A DNA stretch of 64,000 bases, from contig CM067444.1 of the NCBI GenBank assembly GCA_034508935.3, forward strand, positions 80,088,889-80,152,888. The letters are read 5' to 3'. Made by a program: the position numbers and the translations under genes. This DNA is from Berghia stephanieae. Taxonomy: Eukaryota > Mollusca > Gastropoda > Nudibranchia > Aeolidiidae. The notes under the pieces were generated by a model. That model saw only the letters and a program-made list of their open reading frames with translations. It had not been told where the DNA came from and did no database searches. This document shows positions 23,641 to 36,348 of the stretch, piece after piece; the stretch's first letter is position 1, and each line of letters begins with the position of its first letter.

Positions 23641-24274
23641 AATTTTACTCCGTGACGAAACCCATAGACAGTTGGATAATCCTCCCAACAAGAATAAGAG
23701 GAAAGACAGAATCTGCGAAATTGGATCGCATCGAAAGCGGAAGGCTTTAGGTCAAGTAAGTCAAATGTTTTGTCAGTGTATGGAAGGCATAAAAGAAGGC
23801 AATGAGATAAAACAAACATGGTCTGAGTTTAGGAAGATGGCTAGAACCGGATAGCTGGAAGAGTACGATTCCAGTCCTATGACCTAATAAGGATCAAAAG
23901 TGACCCACCGTGTTAATAACAATATGGTAAAATGTTGGAATAGAGATTACGAAATCTGGTTTAAAGTCTCACTACGAAGAAATGTAAATTCAGGTAATTT
24001 TAGATTTAAAAAATAAAAACAAACAAACAAACAAACAAACAAAACTCCCTCTGATCGATGGAGACAATTAATTTAAACAAGCTGGAGTCTCGGCCTTCCC
24101 TAGTTGTATCGTTAACCAAAAGAGCCGGAACAAACTCGCTGTTTGTAAACTGTTAAAAACAAACAAACGCTATAACTGAATATTATGGGCAGTAAACACA
24201 CCCATCAACATACAGAAGTTGTCTTAAAAAATCGATTGCTGCCAATTCATTGTTTTGATAGCCTCTTGATGCTA

Positions 24275-24455
24275 TGCGTTTAGGTGAAAACTCACATATG
24301 CCCACCGGAATGTACCAACACACAAAATTGTTTTTAACCTTGAGCGTTTAAAGTCTTAATTGATATAATTTAGCGAAAATTTATCACCAAAATGGTTGTC
24401 TAAAAAATAATAAAGATCCGAGTGACGTCAATTTCATTCCTTCTATTCGAGTAAC
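24275..24455 (-). repeat. Interspersed repeat family E
   Basis: GCGTTTAGGTGAAAACTCAC, TTTAACCTTGAGCGTTTAAA, CACCAAAATGGTTGTCTAAA and GAGTGACGTCAATTTCATTC are family E in reverse. Confidence 0.6.
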
Positions 24456-24611
24456 GCGATTTCAATGTCGCACTGCCTTCTATATTATTATATCAGATAA
24501 ATCTTAATAAGAAAAGGTTAAAATTCAATATTAACAACCAGTTCCGACAACAATTTCACATTGAGACAAATAGGCACATTACACTTTTGAAAAAAAAAAA
24601 CAAAAACCCAA

Positions 24612-24672
24612 AACTTGAGCTTTTATACTTAGCGCAAGATCCACTAAACGTGCCCAAAGCGCTTTACAAAAC
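24612..24672 (-). mobile_element. Family A SINE tail fragment
   Basis: GAGCTTTTATACTTAGCGCA with CCACTAAACGTGCCCAAAGC and GCTTTACA matches the family A tail in reverse. Confidence 0.7.
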
Positions 24673-25184
24673 ATTAGACAATGTACTGATGAAGCAATGA
24701 GTGCGAGAACAACTAGAATTAAATATATCATATTTGACGCAAATCATAAAGGTGATAAGAAAAAAAAAAAAAAGAAAAAAAAAAAGAACCAAAATGATGT
24801 TAGATAATGTAATAAATCCCTTATCTGAAACCGGCTCTGGCACCCACGCACGGACAACACAAAGGAGGCAATCGCCCCTCAAATTGCTCAGAACCAATCA
24901 AGCATAGCAGAATGTTTATTAAATTGCTGTCGTTGCTGCCGAGTGTAAGGACGAGGTAAGAAGAATCAGCGGGGTTACGGAGGACACGCCGACCAACTAT
25001 TAGGGAACGACTGGCTGCTAAGAAAATACGAAAAACTGAAGAAAATACAGTTGTTCTTGGATGAGTGGGTGGAGATTTTAACCCTCTACACGCGTAATTC
25101 GATTTTACTTCCTCTCAGACAACATAACAAGTTAAGAAAAAGTGCTTGGAGCGGATACCTACATAACTAAAATAAATAGATAAA

Positions 25185-25380
25185 TCATCATCATCATAGC
25201 TTGTCGCTCCAACAGCGAATCCACTCCACAGCATATATGGGGACAGACTCTTAGATCATGATCAGATCAGTGCAGCTTGGCCCGTCCTGGCATTCTATGT
25301 GCTCCATCGTCTCCTCTGGGCATCCACATGTACACAAGCTGATCTCGGCCAGCCCCCACTTTTTCGTGCTAATTTAGCCC
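25185..25380 (-). mobile_element. 3' fragment of the same LINE family as 60.6-61.8 kb
   Basis: The stretches gaatccactccacagcat, cacatgtacacaagct and ccagcccccacttttt are shared in order with 60650-60810. The fragment ends in a short (ATC)n tract at 25185-25197 that corresponds to the LINE tail. Only about 190 bp remain. Confidence 0.8.
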
Positions 25381-26227
25381 CTAAACATCCACAGTTATCC
25401 TGCTTTTCGGCGCTTTACATAATAGAAACTTGTCAAAATAACAAACACAACAAACAAATTCATGACACAACATGAAAAGTACGCAGACAGAAACGAAATC
25501 TAGGCTATCTACATCTCCTTCATTAAAAAAAAAAAAATCAAAACATCAATACTGTCGTACGCTGAAAAACAACAAACAAACCGAGTAAAATGATCCGAGA
25601 GTATTTGACCAGGGGAATACTATTTCAATCGATCGATAGACCACTATTTGGGAGTTTTCTGGTCAAATATACATACCTTGTGTAAATGTTCTTCTGGTTT
25701 CAGAGTGATGGCATCTTATTTTCTATTCTAAACATATGCTGGATGTCAAGAAAGATCACACATCCTCGCTCTTTTACGTTTCGTACTACTAAGAATCTGC
25801 CTATACATCCTACTACTAAAATAGTTATGCCACTTTTTGATTCAATATCGATATGTAACCTATTAATTATTAGTCCTCTGAAGGACTAGTTATACACACA
25901 CTTCCAAGGACTTTTTCTTCCCTATTATTGATCATGACATTTTGCCGTCTTAATCAAGAGTGCAATATCGACGACGAAGTCGGAATCGCATCGCCGTCGA
26001 TACACTCTAAATAAAATCGGCACGATAAGATGTCAAGTGAAAGCAAATTATCGTGGTTGGCCTGAAAAGAGTTAAAATTCTTGTAGTGGTGGAGATGGTG
26101 GTCGCAAGGTATGCCATAATCGATTTGTTATTGTTAGCCATTAACTAAGTACATACTAGAAAACGAACCGTCGAGTAGAATGAGACCTATACCCGGTTGC
26201 TTGTAACAGTAAGAAATATAAAACAAA

Positions 26228-26258
<31 letters not shown>

Positions 26259-26687
26259 GAAAAAAAAGAAAAACCAAAAAAAAAACAAACAAAAAAAAAT
26301 ATTCATGAGGAAATAAAAATGACTTATCGGTATTACATATTATTCATAGCCAGAAAAATGAGATAAAGGTATACATATTCGTTTTATTATAGAGAGTGAA
26401 TAAATACTGATTTAAAGATACGCTACCTACTATCAGCCGCTATCAGGAAGATACCATAATTAGTTGACCTCAAATTAATACATACCAAATTGAGGGACGG
26501 GTCACATATATGTAACATCTCATCACCCCCCCCCCCCCCCCCCCCCCCCATGAAGTAAGAATATAGAAAGGAGCATATTAAAAGGTTAATCGACCACAAA
26601 TGATAAATTTTAGGGACTTTTTTTTTCCAGTGTAAGAAGCTATGTTTATCATCTTCAATAAATTTAACCGAAAAGTCCTGTTTTGCG
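25381..26687. other. No recognised feature apart from poly(A) and poly(C)
   Basis: A poly(A) tract at 26222-26302 and a C run at about 26526-26549. No motif-bearing frames. Confidence 0.5.
26222..26302. repeat. Poly(A)-rich tract
   Basis: About 80 bp nearly all A with single G or C interruptions. Confidence 0.9.
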
Positions 26688-26822
26688 GCTATGTCGTGGT
26701 CGTGTGATATGATGCTCACTTTCGGATCGGAAGGTCCTGGGTTCGAGCCTCGCTCGGCGCATAGTTGAGTCCTTGGAAAATGCTCTTTTCTCACATTCTC
26801 TCACCGTACACAAGTTTTACAA
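26688..26822 (+). mobile_element. Family A SINE head fragment
   Basis: GGCTATGTCGTGGTCGTGTG and CGGAAGGTCCTGGGTTCGAG, then GTTGAGTCCTTGGAAAATGC: head and proximal body only. The copy stops at an A/C-rich tract near 26820. Confidence 0.8.
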
Positions 26823-27233
26823 AAAAAAAAAAACAAAAAAAAAAAAAAAAAACAACAACAACAAAAAAACAAAACAAAACAAAAACATCCTTCCATTTCC
26901 TACGTCTAGTTCACCGTGACATAATACCAAATCGAGGCGGCGGTTACACAATCTTGTCTTCACTGGAGTCCAGACGCCTGCGTTTTTCAACCGATAACCG
27001 ATTACTTTATTGATTTGGTTGATTTTGTTATCAACAACCAGTGGCGCGGCGGCTTTGACAAAAAAGACATTCCTGTGTTGAAGGCGATGCCGGATGAATA
27101 ATAAGACCCGAACGTATTTGTACGAACAATAGCATAATTAATCGTCGCCATTGGTGGTCCATTATTGCATATGAACAGCCGATCCATAGGCTCCTAAAGC
27201 GCTACTGAGGTGAGGCGGGGGAAAAAAATCTAT

Positions 27234-27712
27234 AATAATAATAAATAAATAGCATTTATATAGCGCTTTACCCCGTTGTCACAGGCTCTTGGCGCTTTAC
27301 GGTGATATAAATCAAAATATATTACAGTAAGACAAGTTTGATGGAATAGTGATACGAATTCAATTTAACAACAACAGAATATGATAACAGTATTGCAACA
27401 TTATGACGTAAAAAGATAAAACTTTAAGCGAGATTTGAAAGTTGTCAACGAATCCGAGCATCTCACGTGTGATGGGAGAGAGTTCCTAAATGGGGAGGGG
27501 GGGGGGGGGGGGGGCGAAAATTGAAAAGAGTGTTCACTATTTTACGCAATGGCTTAGGTTTGACAAGGATTGATTGGTTATTGCTTGACTTCAAGTTTCT
27601 ATTGGGGACGTATATGTTAAGAAGGTCTTTAATATAGGAGGGACTGTTGGTGCTCACGGATTTGTAGACAACAGTACAAATCTTATAGGCAACTCTTTTT
27701 TCCACTTGATTG
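27234..27712 (-). mobile_element. 3' end of the CR1/L2-like LINE family seen at 61.8 kb
   Basis: The minus strand encodes VEKRVAYKICTVVYKSVSTN, then PSYIKDLLNIYVPNRNL and SILVKPKPLRKI, nearly identical to the plus-strand copy at 63.77-63.98 kb. It keeps the 3'UTR and tail (AGCGCTATATAAATGC then ATT repeats) that the other copy loses to the window edge. A C run of about 20 replaces a C5 run of the homologous position. Confidence 0.88.
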
Positions 27713-27777
27713 AATGTTCCAAGTTTCCTTTTATGAGGTATTTGAACTCCGACTACGAGGAGACCACGGAACCAACG

Positions 27778-27888
27778 TAAAACGGACAATAGTAATCGCT
27801 TGCTCTCTCCTTTGGATATGATGATAGTTTATCGCAAAATACTTCCAAAAATTAATCAAATAGACCCGGCTACAAAATCATATACAAA
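27778..27888 (-). mobile_element. Family B SINE tail fragment
   Basis: GGACAATAGTAATCGCTTGC, GCAAAATACTTCC and TAGACCCGGCTACA read as the reversed family B tail. It adjoins the 5' break of the LINE at 27234-27712. Confidence 0.5.
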
Positions 27889-28569
27889 GTGTTTCTTTAA
27901 AACATCGACAATATAAAAAAAAGAAAACAAAACAAAACAAAAACAAACACAATTTTCTTCTTTTCTTTAAGATGTAGATTGCAAAGACAGCGTCTCATAA
28001 TATACGTCTACGAATTTAAATATAAATGTCTCAAATACTGGTCAATAAGATTAAAAAATTAATGTAAAAAATCCCAGAAGATTTAAAAAAAAATTGGAAT
28101 CGGAAGACCTCCCCCGAAAATCGGAATTAAGCCACAAAAGTATTTCACAAATCAGAATATTCTGATTAAATCAGAATAAAAGTCTGGTCTGAGTGAGGAC
28201 CTCACAATTGGACACCGCAAACAGAAGTTTTGTAATTTATTACAATCGACTGGAATGCAGACGTCACCTAAGCTAAAGTACTCATGCACCTACCCATTCA
28301 TCTTTCCACCTCCTCCCCTCCCAACACACATCCAATCACAAAACAAACACCTCCCCCCCCCCCTTCTAAAAAACATACATAACTTAAAATACACGCTAAC
28401 AATAAACACACTCCCGAATTACATTATAATAATTATGATACAATAAAGACACACACACACACAGACACACACATAATATAACACACATCATAATGTGCCC
28501 ATGTGATTGTCCTATGCCTATGTACCTTGCCTACGTACCGGTGTATGTAGTTGTTTATACCACTAGCAC

Positions 28570-28760
28570 CCCAATGCCAATAGCCCCGGTCAATTGACCT
28601 AGCAGGTTTGGTGGCGCTAATCTCCCGGATCGATAGTCTTCTCTATGGGCTGAGCTGTCACTGGGACTCCAGATCTACTCGACTCAAATTGAGACTCGGG
28701 ACAGACGGATAAACGGTAGCCCCGACAGAACTTACGTAAAGTAGCCTCAAGATTTGTTCC
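28570..28760 (-). mobile_element. tRNA-like SINE candidate
   Basis: The minus strand has GTGACAGCTCAGCCCATAG and ATCGATCCGGGAGATTAG. A segment with GACTCAAATTGAGACTCGGG recurs as GACTCAAATTTGGACTCGGG at 28938, about 255 bp on. Confidence 0.4.
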
Positions 28761-28935
28761 ATATAAATTCTAGTAATGTCGCATAAAACAAATGACACCA
28801 AAAATGACCCCCCCCCCCCAATCACACTAGAATAAAAAAAAAATTATAATAACAAATCCAACAAAACAAATCAAATAAGTAAATAAAAAAAAAGATTATA
28901 AATTGTTATAAGCATTACAGTTATTTTTTCGTTCT

Positions 28936-29016
28936 CCTTGACTCAAATTTGGACTCGGGATAGGCGGACAAACGGTGCCCTTGAAGTTACGCGAAGAGTT
29001 TTAATTGCCAGTGTGG
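28936..29016. repeat. Second copy of the 28.68-kb repeat segment
   Basis: TTGACTCAAATTTGGACTCG, GGGATAGGCGGACAAACGGT and GTTACGCGAAGAG correspond to 28680-28745. Same orientation, diverged. Confidence 0.5.
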
Positions 29017-29954
29017 TAGCACACATCAGAAGTCATTAAAAACAAAACAATATCCATCACAAAACCCTCCAAAACATGTTTTAAGAAAAAAAATTAAGAA
29101 CAAAAATTTCAAATAAATTTTTGTATTAGAATAGATACATAACAAAAAAAATGGACTATCTATATCATTGTAATTCACTTTCATGATTTCATCATCATTC
29201 TCAATGTGCGTCATACCGATACATATCGTGGAGTTAAAAACCAGATTTCGCGAATGGCAATCTATCAACTGAACCGGTCTAAGTTCTCTCAGTATAAATG
29301 TATTTGTTTATAAGTATTGGTTCATTTCTTTACTGAAACAATTATGTGAAGAAATTGTAGAGGTGGACTGAATCATTTATGCGTCTAACATAGTTTCTCA
29401 CTTTTATGTAGATATACACATCTGTTAAAATAGTTTATTGCGTAATTATCTTATCTATAAATGAAGAGGTTATCCTTGAGCACTTAGTTGATTAGCTATA
29501 GCATTATAGCTCGTCCTTTATCGGTATATTACAGACCTGCCAACCGTTTACATTTCAAAAGTGGAATCAGAAAGTCAGAAAATAGGAATTTGAGACCAAA
29601 AAAAAATAGTAATTGTATTTTGCTAAAAATGAATTTATGGTAAAAATTATTTTTTTTTTAATAAAAAAAATATTAAGACTTGAGTTTAAGACCATAATAT
29701 ATTAGGAAACACGAGAGTGATGTTTTCCTTTGATATGAAAAAATTAAAATTTGATATTTCTCATGATTTGAAACGGTAGGTCATTTATTATGTTGTCCTT
29801 TCTTGGCCAGAAAATGCTGTTAAATCAAGTCACTGTTTCTTCTTCTTTTATTTTCCATGTATGGAGAACTGCTTTTTCGTAATATTTATAAGTATCGCAA
29901 CCAACTTCTCTAAAACTGTTCTGCTATGTCATAGAGAGCAGGGGTCTCAACAGT

Positions 29955-30078
29955 ATTACAATGGAGCGCTCGGCTCACGAGCAAAGGGATTTATATCGAT
30001 CCGGATGCAGTTTGACACCCTCCCCCACTCATGCCCACCAATGAGTGAATGTGTAGCTGTGTCTGATAGATATGATGG
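29955..30078 (+). mobile_element. Probable family B SINE, diverged
   Basis: CGAGCAAAGGGATTTATATC followed by GATCCGGATGCAGTTTGA resembles the copy at 7585-7615. An open frame crosses it (29861-30229), but I see no protein family in it. Confidence 0.4.
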
Positions 30079-30079
30079 A

Positions 30080-31371
30080 AAGTGCCCTGAGAGAGAAATA
30101 CTATCCTATCCATATGGTATCAAGCAATTGCTACAGAACAAAGACATGGATAAATTTAAACTTTACAGGCCCTTTGGCTCCAACGGACTACTCATATATT
30201 ATAGAACACGATTATTTCCTTACAATTAATTTATTGATCGCATAAATTAATCAGCACCGATTCTATACTAACAACATTATGTTATCTACAAAATAAAGCG
30301 CTATATTGGCCTGTATAGGTTACATAACCTTAAAGCTCATGACACCGGTCAACTTCCTAGTCTAAAGTCAAACCCATTCATTATCCTTATCTCGACACAT
30401 TGCCAATACCTGCAGTAAACTGGTGCAAACCAATATAATATATTGAAACAGCCTATCAGTACAGACTTGATCAGCAATGCTTACGAACATTCACGTAGGG
30501 AACAAATGACCAAACTTTTATCCGCTCTCGAAGTTAAACAAACAAAATGTCCCTTGGCGCTTCTAAAATTGACAGTAGGTAACAATTTATATCAACTACA
30601 AAATTTGTATCGTGCACCTTAGAACTTGTGATAAGTAAGATTTTAAGACCAGATTTTATTTTGATTCCTCAAAAGTTATTAGAAACTTAATCAGTAATTC
30701 AAGTTGATATGGTGATCCTTAAATAATAATAATAATAATAATAATAATATAATAATAATAATAAACAACAACAATGATGACAATCATGGTGATGATGATA
30801 TAGCAAACAAAAGAGGGAGGTGGGAAATCAATTTAAAACAAATATTTAAAAAAAAATCATTACCATCACATAACGTACAGTCACAAACTACTTATTTATA
30901 TCTATTCTCAATTTCCATTACCCTCCTTCATTTCGCTCATACTTCATTTATCACTTTAATAGAATCAAGAAATAAATGCAAATATGAGCCTCATATGCCT
31001 GTCACCAAATGCAGTAATAATCTACTCCATTTCAAATTATGTGACCAAGCGTTTTCGTTTCAATTAAAGTATGAGAATCACACTTTATTATTGATTTTTA
31101 CAAATTCAAAAATACGAGGTTCATGTCAACAATGAGGCCTACATGAAATCAATAATCATAACAATGAGCTATAAACGCAATCGATAAAATAAGCTTTGGG
31201 TATCTAAAAGATTCCATAGTTGTGACAATAGAATGATCCTTTGAACACAAGGACCAAAGACAAAGTATAAAGGGAGCTGGACAAACTCTTTTTAAAGTAC
31301 GGTAGCAGTGCGGCTCAGGGCCAGCATACTTTGAAAACACAATGTCTAAGTTTGTGTGTAGGTGTTTGTTT

Positions 31372-31375
<4 letters not shown>
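30080..31375. other. No recognised feature apart from an (AAT)n
   Basis: AT-rich DNA. I could not identify exons or repeats. Confidence 0.5.
30725..30765. repeat. (AAT)n microsatellite
   Basis: AAT units with one slip near 30750. Confidence 0.9.
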
Positions 31376-31443
<68 letters not shown>

Positions 31444-31463
31444 AGAGAGAGTGAGTGTGTGTG

Positions 31464-31512
<49 letters not shown>
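31376..31512. repeat. (GA)n microsatellite in two blocks
   Basis: Two GA blocks separated by a GTGTGTGTG-containing spacer near 31452-31466. Confidence 0.95.
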
Positions 31513-31514
<2 letters not shown>

Positions 31515-31723
31515 CCTGATTGAATAACCTTGTTCGTTGAGATTAACCTCAGTAATACGAAAGCAAATAAGTAAATCAAATGAGTGACATTGGCAATTCA
31601 ATGCACAATGAAGATTCATCATATCGCCATCAAGCTTCTGAAACCTTAACTCTCTAAAATATATTATATCAGAACGATGCACCATACTCACAAATGACAC
31701 ACAAACATACTAACATGCACATG

Positions 31724-31832
<109 letters not shown>

Positions 31833-32084
31833 CCACCCACCCAGACATCAATCCATCTTGACTGGATAAGTATAACTGTCATAAATTTCCAACTGAAGAG
31901 CTAGAGAAGAGATAGCGGTTACCATGGAACTGTTTGCATCATACACTAAAAAGTACCACACGATTCTGAATATATATGAACATGTCTCATTACAAAAATA
32001 TCATTATAATTATTAGTTCAACAATAAAGCATATATAATCTGACGGGAGACGAGGCACAATGACTAATATCATTTCATTAAGTT

Positions 32085-32312
32085 GAAAAAAAAAAAAGAA
32101 AGAAAAACAAAGAAGAAAATTTCAGTACATTTTTTGACTGCTAAAATGGTTGGCAACCCCTCCCCCCCAAAAAAAAAAAAAAACAAAAAAAAAAAACAAA
32201 CAAAAAACAAAACAAAACAAAAACAACCAAACAAACCTCCCCCCCCCCCCTCCCCAAAAAAACCCCCAACAAAAACAAAGAACAAAACAACCAACCAAAC
32301 AAACAAAAACGA
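32085..32312. repeat. A/C-only low-complexity tract with poly(C)
   Basis: Same composition class as 8808-8990. No coding evidence. Confidence 0.85.
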
Positions 32313-33484
32313 AACAAATCAACCCGTTCTCTCACTCGAAATTAATCGAAATAAATTGTGGTCAAATTCTTGGACATCAGAAGGTTAAGTAACTCACATT
32401 GGTCTGACACTTAAGAATACTGAATCCATAGTATAAAGTTGCAATTTTGCTCTTAGTCTTAGCAACTATTTCATTGTGTGGAAGCATCTCAATGTTTTAA
32501 TTTGAACATTGCTTTTACCACCGTGGAAAGGATAGACAAGCACATCAATAAATAACAAACATCTCCTCATAATAACAAGTAGTCAGTAATGAGACAGTTG
32601 GTAACATAAACACTCACATATTTACACCCCCACACACATACATACACACACACACACTCACTTTAACTCTTTCTTGATTGTCATGAAACAAGTAACCTTA
32701 CTATAACTATAAATCCTCTACTGAGGAATATGTGAGATCACAGTGGTCATTATAGTGTTGTTTGCATTATACATAGAGAAGTGGTATATATAAAAAAAAT
32801 ATTCACTACTTCTATAGAATTCAAACAACAGTATAATAACCACTACAACCTCATGAATTCTTCAGAGGAAGATTTGTAACAGGAAGGGTTAAAATATTAA
32901 TTATAATATATAAGTTAAATAAAACACACATTGGCATCGATGAGGCTGGTACAAAATGACTTCAATATTAATCAGTATTTTAAAAAAATACCTACACATT
33001 TCATAATTCCAACATCATTACCATTTACTATATCAATAATCAAAGAGTACATTACTGGACAAGATCACAACTACCATATTTCATTCCTTGCATACATTTT
33101 ACTGCTATTGCATAAAACAAATAAAAATTACAAAACGTAGAATTAAAACAATGATCAGATAAAAAGACAACAAAATGAAACCAAAAAAAAAAAAAAAAAA
33201 ATTAAAATTAAAAACAAAACCCAAACAAAACAAAACAAAACAAACAAAACAAAAACAAAATTCAAATGACAACATGAAATTGATGAAAAACAACACATAA
33301 ACAGGAAATTGTAAAATAAAAATTGTATAAAAAGCGCAATGAACCTACTATTTTTTTCATTTTACATGTCAAATGCCAAAGAATAAAAGTTGAAACGAGA
33401 TACCATTTGAAAACAAAAGTTCACTTCCTCCAACTCTTGTTCAATTAATGCAGTTCCTTAAAAGATAAAACTCAAAAAATGCAC

Positions 33485-33589
<105 letters not shown>

Positions 33590-34499
33590 TTTAAAAAACG
33601 CGAAAACTAAACACATCGCGTTATATAATATGGCAACAGAGAGTTTTAAAGGGGGATGGGGGTGGGGGGGGGGGGGGAGAAAGAAAACGTCAGCGACGAT
33701 CGGTCATCGATGAGTAGATCGATAAACCCAAAAAGATAACTGAAGCTATCGTGAAGCTTTAAAAGTATGATGACGATGTTCGCGTTTTACGTTTATTGAG
33801 AGTTATTAAATCGAACTCTTTAGCTTTTATTTTGCATTATCATTTATCATATCCTTCAAAAAAAAAAAGTTATTAGCAGAGTAGCCATAGTTCTCTAGAT
33901 TATCTCTAGACCCGTGCTTGTCGCGGCAAACTTAGCCGCTACCAGATATAGAACGAAACGTAGCAATTTAATTTCATCCAAATGAAAAAAAATAATAGAA
34001 CACACGAGAGCGTCTAAATATTACACACTGTACCATCACATGAAAAATAAATAAAGTTAAAGGTCATAACAAATCCAGAAAAAAATTGAAGACGGCCAAC
34101 AGTGAGCAATTATTCTACAGTCTACAGTAACGACAAACCAGACAATAAAAACAAAACAAAACAACAACTTCCCATTGACAAAGAATCTCCTTCGATAGAA
34201 TCCAGGCTAGTCATCAACATATCCTTACGATTTTAAATGACTTAGAGTTCTAATGGCTCTGAATATTTATTCATCTATTTTTTTTAACAGCCTCACCGAC
34301 ACCAGACTTCGATCCGTCGGATGTGTAATCTTTTTTAAAATCTAAAAATAAAAACATTAAAATTAAACTTACTTCTTTGACAGAAATATTTCATCAGCGG
34401 CTAAAGGATGTTCCGTCAATTCGTCAACTCGAAATTCCTTTCAAAAACTGATTGCACATGAAAGTAATTCAACTGTCACAGGGCAGAAATATATCAATC

Positions 34500-34995
34500 T
34501 GGCCTAGGCCTAACAGAGGAAGTTTTGGTCTCCATAGGCGCTTTGGAAGCTCCAAGTATTTTTTCGGACATGCGCAGTGGGCAAGCAGTTGGGTTGGTCA
34601 AAAATGGTTTTCTTCATAAAAGATATCATGTAAAGAAAAATAACTCTGTCATTACTACAAAAATTGCTTTTCCCCACTGAGACTCAGAGAGTATCGAATT
34701 TCGATTTCAAAAATAATCCTATTATCAACAAACAATCAACTCTTTTCACTTCAAAACATCTAATTTATATATTTTTCTATTGAAAATAAGGATTGATAAA
34801 ATTTTCACTCATTAATTAGTCAACGCGATGAAATTCTTTTATTACTCATTTTAAGTATCGTAATCATAATCGTGTTCAAGAACGCGAAAATGAAAGTAGA
34901 AAATCGGTTGCCATTGTCGAATGCGTTTTGTTGATATTGTATTGACAGTGTCGGTGTCCCGAAAATTCCAACAATAACCATTGATGAATTAAAAA
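34500..34995 (+). promoter_or_regulatory. Presumed PIH1D1 promoter and 5'UTR region
   Basis: The 500 bp before the PIH1D1 start contain an ATGCGCAGTGG stretch near 34572 that resembles an NRF1 half-site, and no TATA box I can defend. Placement rests only on being upstream of the coding start. Confidence 0.3.
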
Positions 34996-35076
34996 ATGGA
35001 CGATAACACATTAAATAGTGATGGATCTGAAACCACATTTTCTGATGAGTTTGTAAAAAAGCTTCTTCTAAATTCT
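34996..35076 (+). CDS. PIH1D1: PIH1D1 exon 1
   Basis: Encodes 27 residues beginning MDDNTLNSDGSE and ending FVKKLLLNS, then a strong gtaagt donor (phase 0). The acidic start followed by an EFVKKLLL-like helix resembles the human N-terminus (RFEELLLQ). This is the first ATG of the open frame, and A/T-rich non-coding sequence precedes it. Confidence 0.85.
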
Positions 35077-35842
35077 GTAAGTGAAAATCTTTTACTTATA
35101 CTTATTAAGTTGGAATTAAGTTTGCAGTTCTTTACTTTGACTTTGTTAGTTTGTGTAAGTTTTATTCTAAGACAAGAAAGGGTATTACCGTAAACTCGGG
35201 GACCCAAATAATTTTGGGGTTTGGGAGGGGGAAAAGTTTTTTCAAAAAAAATCTAATAGGGGGCTTGGAAGTAGAGAGACTTTGAAAAAAAAAAAAGTTT
35301 CCCCCCTCCCAATAGGCACTTCGATATCTCCCGATTCAGCGCTTACCCGATAGCCTCAGTTATCGCGTCAATCTTGCAACCAGATTTTGAGGCTGCTTTT
35401 TTGTGACCTCCAGTAAAAATTAGATTGCTCTTTCATTTGTGCATCAATTTTGATATTTTAGGTCTCATTTTGTGCAGGATGAATTTATTTATTGAGTGGT
35501 ATCATTTTCGTTGAATTCCAAACAAGTTTTCTCTCTCTTTTTGTTATGTAAAAATTAGGTAAAAAGTAGCGGCCATTTACTAAGAGCTAAAAACGAGTAC
35601 ATATGAGATTTTTATTAGTACAACTAGGTTTGCATCTTAATCTTTAAATAAGACCCAATTCAGGTCTTAACTCGATGCGTAAAGTTGCTTTTGAGATGCG
35701 TTAAAGCGGGTACCCTTATTTCAGCAGCAGCCATTTTGAATTTACGGGAGCTTTTACCCGAAATCGAAAGTAGATCCATTACCGGAAATGGATAAAATCT
35801 CTCTTTCTCTTTGTAATTTATTTCTATAAATAGCCCCCAGTC

Positions 35843-35920
<78 letters not shown>

Positions 35921-36256
35921 CATTTCCTCTCTCTCTTTTCCTTCCTTCTGCTCTCTCTCTTCCAGTCCTCCTCTTTTCCTTCCTTCTGCTCTCTCTCTTC
36001 CAGTCCTCCTCCTTTCCTTCCTTCTGGCTATCTCATTTCCCTTTCACTTTTATTTTCTCTTCTCCATTCCTCTTTCCCCTCCCTTCACACTCATCTCCTC
36101 TTTCTTCTCCGTCTCTATTCCCCTCTCTTACCTACTCTCTCTCTCTCCCCCCCAATCTAATTCACCACCTCCGTCTTTCTCCACTGTTCTTCCTCCTTCA
36201 GTCAGTCTTTTTCTCTTGTTCTCCCTCCAACTCCACCTCCTTCCTCCCTCATTCCT

Positions 36257-36348
<92 letters not shown>

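Noticed and set aside
23597-23854. 85-residue Lys/Arg-rich open frame
   Set aside because: The start lies in a poly(T) tract beside a SINE, and no domain is recognised; not supported as a gene.
29861-30229. 122-residue open frame
   Set aside because: Overlaps a probable family B SINE and shows no family motif.
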